Positions 7,836 through 10,481 of a DNA stretch of 10,481 nt are shown one piece after another. The notes under the pieces are model-generated. The model had not been told where the DNA came from and did no database searches. It saw only the letters and a program-made list of their open reading frames with translations. Source of the DNA: Neocallimastix lanati (nom. inval.) (taxonomy: Eukaryota > Neocallimastigomycota > Neocallimastigomycetes > Neocallimastigales > Neocallimastigaceae); NCBI GenBank assembly GCA_016946835.1, contig JACVTC010000741.1, forward strand, positions 1-10,481, given 5' to 3'. Position 1 is the first letter of the stretch; each line of letters starts with the position of its first letter. The position numbers were made by a program, and so were the translations under genes.

Positions 7836-7936
7836 ACCACTACTTATAAATTGCTTTTTACACAGCACATCCCCGATATCTCCACCAATTTTTGGTATGC
7901 GGGACTTTTATGTGCAATAATTTATAAGCAGTTGGT
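7836..7936. ncRNA. GC-rich nested stem-loop, candidate structured RNA
   Basis: Four nested stems: ACCA/TGGT and CTTATAAATT/AATTTATAAG (7836-7852 with 7919-7936); GCACAT/ATGTGC (7865-7870, 7910-7915); CCCG/CGGG (7872-7875, 7900-7903); and ACCAA/TTGGT around TTT (7884-7896). Outer pairing may extend further (TTACTAAA 7827-7834 with TTTAGTAA 7952-7959). The core is G+C-rich in a window that is otherwise almost all A and T. I looked for hammerhead and twister cores on both strands and saw none. It lies between direct repeat B and the retropepsin-like gene, in that gene's putative leader. Direction and function are unknown. Confidence 0.55.
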
Positions 7937-7956
7937 TTTAAATAATGGTAATTTAG

Positions 7957-8277
7957 TAAATTTTATTAATAAATTATAATATTTGTACAATTAAAATAAT
8001 AATTCTAATTCCTAAAAATTTACAAGAGAGTTCTCTATTTCTAATATAAATAATTTAATCTATTTATAAGAAATAGGTAATATATTAATTATATATTCTA
8101 ATATTTAGAAATATATAAATTTTATATGAATTAAAGTATTATAATTATTATAATAATAATAATACATATTGAAATAAAATAAAATAAAATAATTATTATC
8201 AAAAAGATATAAATTTAATATTTAATAATTATTATTAAATATACAAATATGTTACTACACATATTTGTTTTATATCA
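7957..8277 (+). repeat. Direct repeat B (321 bp)
   Basis: The second copy of 5532-5812, same orientation, with an extra ~40 bp after AATTTAATCTAT (about 8057-8100). It ends with the same ACAAATATGT/ACATATTTGT hairpin and GTTTTATATCA. The sequence between it and the right inverted repeat (8278-8606) has no matching block on the left side of the element. Confidence 0.9.
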
Positions 8278-8429
8278 ATTTATATTATATTTTTATATAT
8301 GTTTACAACATATCTATATTAAATTCAATTATTCAAATTAATTATATAATTAAATTTATCCTTATATTTTATTAATATTTATATTACTATACTATTAATA
8401 TCTTATAATTAAATATTATTATTATGTAA

Positions 8430-8483
8430 CTTACAAAGTATAAAAGAAAGATAAAAAAATCTCTCTTTTATGTTCTTTGTAAG
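8430..8483. repeat. Long imperfect hairpin
   Basis: CTTACAAAG (8430-8438) pairs with CTTTGTAAG (8475-8483). Further in, ATAAAAGA pairs with TCTTTTAT, with a run of A in the loop. A second perfect stem, TTGATAAT/ATTATCAA, lies at 8567-8586. Both are in the unique 8278-8606 segment of the inverted-repeat element, which has no coding frame. Confidence 0.75.
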
Positions 8484-8606
8484 GTTATTGTAAAAATACC
8501 TTAATAGTAATATATTATAGATATTTTATTATTAAATAAAATCAATAAATTTAAAATCAAATTAATTTGATAATTCTAATTATCAAAATTTATTATAAAT
8601 AAATTT

Positions 8607-8756
8607 TTATTAAACTAAACATTTAAATATTTATTATTATTATTATATATCTATATAGTATATTACTATATAGATATATCGACTTAGTGAATATTTTTAA
8701 TAAAACATATTATTTTATTTAAATTTAAACTATAAATTATATCAAAATCTTAACAC
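8607..8756 (-). repeat. Right terminal inverted repeat
   Basis: Reverse complement matches 5387-5534. Outermost bases read CTTAACAC on the plus strand. Similarity ends at 8756, and from 8757 outward the sequence reads as copia pol linker on the minus strand. The copia frame meets a stop a few codons into the repeat, consistent with interruption of the older gene. Confidence 0.9.
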
Positions 8757-10481
8757 TGAATCAATTTTATTTTCCTTTCTTTTATAAGTTTGATTATCAC
8801 TTTTGTCATGATTTGTAGAATAATCATTAACATTATTGTTTATATAATTAGATGAATTATCAATCTCAGTAGACATTGATATTGCTTTAAATTACTTTTT
8901 AAGTTTTTTATGTGATTTTCTTGATTATTATCTATGCTATTATCATTGTATGAAAAATTGTCGTTGTCAAAAATTTCAGTATATATATCCGATGGAAAAA
9001 TTGTTTCTGAATCAATTATATCATTTTCTGAAGTATCTCTGTTCTCAATTTTGTCGTCAATTGTGGATGTACTAGGTTGGTCTTCAGTTATTATTTGATT
9101 TTCATTATCTATATTTTTATTTATTTTATTGTCATTATTTATTTCCATGAGGTAATTGCTTTGTTGTTGACTATTGATTTGATTGATTCTTTCTTGTTGT
9201 TGATTATTGACTTGATTAATTTTGTTTTGTTGTTGATTATTTGTTTCGTTATCATTATTAATATTTATTGAATAATTGTCAAGATTGAAATATTTGGAAG
9301 ATACCTTGTTATTGTTGATATTAGAATTAAGTCCGTTAAGTGTCGGTTTTCCTGGAGTTGATTCATCAAATACAACTTCTCTTACATAGTGAATTTTTAG
9401 ATTTTTGTAGTCCATTACTATGTAGCAGTATGATTCTGTGTTGAATCCAAGAAAAACACCTTTAATAGCATTGTTTTTGAATTTCATTTTATCCTAAGAA
9501 AAGTCCTTGAAATAAGCTCTACAGCCAAATACCTTATTATATTTGAGATTTGATGGTTTACTATAAAACAATTCTTCTGGAATTTTATTTCCTATACCTT
9601 GATGTAGAGCTTTGTTATATAATATGTTGGCATATTTAACAGCATAATCCCAAAACTTTGTATCGAGTTTGCTCCAATATAGCAATGTTTTAGCGCAGTT
9701 CACTAAAGTATAATTAAAACGTTCGGATTTGCCGTTATTTTGAGGGTTATAAGGTTGTGAGTACGATTTCCTAATTCCAATTCTTCTACAAAATTGTTCA
9801 ACCTTTTTATTGACGTATTCCTTTCCTTGGTCAGTTTTGAAATTTTTGATTTTATTTTCAAATTGGTTATTTAAATATGTAAAGAAATTTATTATTATCT
9901 TGGGGACTTCAGTTTTATTTTCAATTAGAAAAATCCAATATTTTCTTGAAAAATCATCGATAAAAGTAAGTATATACCTTTTTCAAGTGAAAGATTGTTG
10001 AATAGGTCCTATTAAGTCAGAATGGATTATTTCTAGAATGCTACTGGCTTTTGGGGTCTCTCCATTGTGAGGTTTTCTTCTGAGTTTGGAAATTTGGCAA
10101 TATATACACTTTGGTACTTTTATAGCATGGCTACTTAGATATTTATCAAGATTTTCATGATAGAAGTGTCCCAGTCTGCGACGCCTTAACATTTTGTTTT
10201 TATTATCTAATTCTGTTTCACTGGAAGATAAAATATTGTTAACCACTGGATCTTCATATGAAATAAACTATTGTAGTTAATCTAATCATATTATTCTTAT
10301 CAGCCTTGAAAGGTCCTAAAGTTCTCTTTTGTTTATGATTGTTTGACTTTAAAGTTAGGCATACCTTGTCCTTTATGGGGATAATTTTTCAAACCATTCC
10401 TTCTCTTATTAACTTGATTCCACTAATTAAATTTTTATTGATTTTACTAGAGTATAAAACAATATTTAATTTTAAATCGAA
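8757..10481 (-). pseudogene. Ty1/copia pol: pre-integrase, integrase core and Asn/Gln linker, partial
   Basis: Minus-strand reading enters from beyond the right edge with LKLNIVLYSSKINKNLISGI, typical of copia just after the protease. It continues through a GAG-pre-integrase zinc region (RLGHFYHENL, then CIYCQISKL), and the integrase core: first Asp in HSDLIGP, second in FKTDQGKEY, Glu in NNGKSERFN, with 35 residues between the last two as usual. FGCRAYFKDFS and KGVFLGFN follow, then an Asn/Gln-rich linker. Integrase joins element cDNA to the genome. Defects are TGA at 10389-10391, a frameshift near 10260, in-frame TGA 9983-9985 and TAG 9494-9496, and a frameshift near 8890. In the zinc region, the expected Trp-His reads Arg-Arg, losing one metal ligand. 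The gene stops at the inverted repeat at 8757. Confidence 0.92.
9161..9259 (-). repeat. 33-bp tandem repeat coding NQQQ-x-x-INQ in the pol linker
   Basis: TTGTTGTTGA recurs at 9161, 9194 and 9227, exactly 33 bp apart, inside the copia pol frame. On the minus strand each unit codes 11 residues of the form QQQ-x-x-INQ-x-N. All three units are in frame. The repeat extends the unstructured linker between integrase and reverse transcriptase. Confidence 0.85.

Larger units (their letters stand above)
5387..8756. mobile_element. 3.37-kb element with ~150-bp terminal inverted repeats
   Basis: The left end (5387-5534) and the reverse complement of the right end (8607-8756) align along their whole length with a handful of substitutions and small indels. 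Both start GTGTTAAGATTT. The interior holds a pair of direct repeats (5532-5812, 7957-8277) around a minus-strand retropepsin-like pseudogene (5901-7264), plus a GC-rich structure (7836-7936). The right end abuts copia pol sequence at 8757, which suggests insertion there. I found no clear target-site duplication. No transposase or recombinase is visible, so it is non-autonomous or decayed. Alternatives are a DNA transposon carrying captured retroelement sequence, an LTR element inserted into a palindromic element, or a DIRS-like retroelement remnant, since DIRS elements have inverted ends and repeated internal pieces. Confidence 0.65.

Noticed and set aside
7836-7936. Hammerhead or twister self-cleaving ribozyme
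   Set aside because: Neither the CTGANGA/GAAA hammerhead core nor the conserved twister loops appear on either strand.
5532-8277. Direct repeats A and B as LTRs of a normal minus-strand retrotransposon
   Set aside because: They have plausible TG...CA ends on the minus strand, but I found no primer-binding site, polypurine tract or target duplication, and repeat A overlaps the end of the inverted repeat. I keep it only as an alternative.
9077-9271. 64-codon plus-strand hydrophobic frame
   Set aside because: It is antisense to the Asn/Gln-rich pol linker. Ile and Leu codons simply mirror AAT and CAA repeats.
9810-10001. 63-codon plus-strand frame
   Set aside because: It is antisense to the integrase core, whose catalytic motifs clearly mark the minus strand as coding.
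8757-10481. Alternative genetic code with TAG or TGA read as an amino acid
   Set aside because: Glutamine uses CAA throughout, the stops are of different kinds, and clear frameshifts nearby show ordinary decay.

Overview
The window is very A+T-rich (well over 80%) eukaryotic DNA made almost entirely of transposable-element debris. I find no intact cellular gene. Asn-rich protein stretches coded by AAT runs, many perfect short hairpins and Ty1/copia sequence fit a compact-gene, extremely AT-rich eukaryote such as an anaerobic gut fungus, a microsporidian-like parasite or a slime mould. The sequence alone does not decide which. Glutamine is coded by CAA in the readable stretches, so a ciliate-type reassigned code is unlikely.

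Left part (1-3193): a 16-bp minisatellite (260-480); a dispersed ~0.5-kb repeat (about 664-1157); a broken piece of Ty1/copia pol on the minus strand, reaching into the start of reverse transcriptase (about 1309-1920); a degenerate tRNA-like gene with pol III A and B boxes (2281-2364, minus); a dense array of perfect stem-loops (2657-2947); and a 19-bp tandem repeat (about 2993-3057).

Middle (3194-5274): a structurally complete but non-coding LTR retrotransposon. It has two ~206-bp LTRs that are about 98% identical, a GTTAT target-site duplication, a polypurine tract, and a primer-binding site that matches the anticodon arm of tRNA-Lys(CUU) rather than a tRNA 3' end. It carries no gag or pol and must depend on a helper.

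Right-middle (5387-8756): a 3.37-kb segment bounded by ~150-bp terminal inverted repeats. Inside it are a pair of ~280-320-bp direct repeats and, on the minus strand, a frameshifted gene for a retropepsin-like domain with an Asn/Lys-rich tail. A GC-rich nested stem-loop lies upstream of that gene. I cannot assign this composite to a known family.

Right end (8757-10481): Ty1/copia pol on the minus strand (pre-integrase zinc region, integrase core with D, D and E all present, Asn/Gln-rich linker). It is broken by stops and frameshifts, runs off the window edge and is cut at 8757 exactly where the inverted repeat starts. The left pol fragment continues the same gene order on the same strand. The simplest reading is one old copia copy split by later insertions, with the tRNA-Lys-primed LTR element as one of the younger arrivals.
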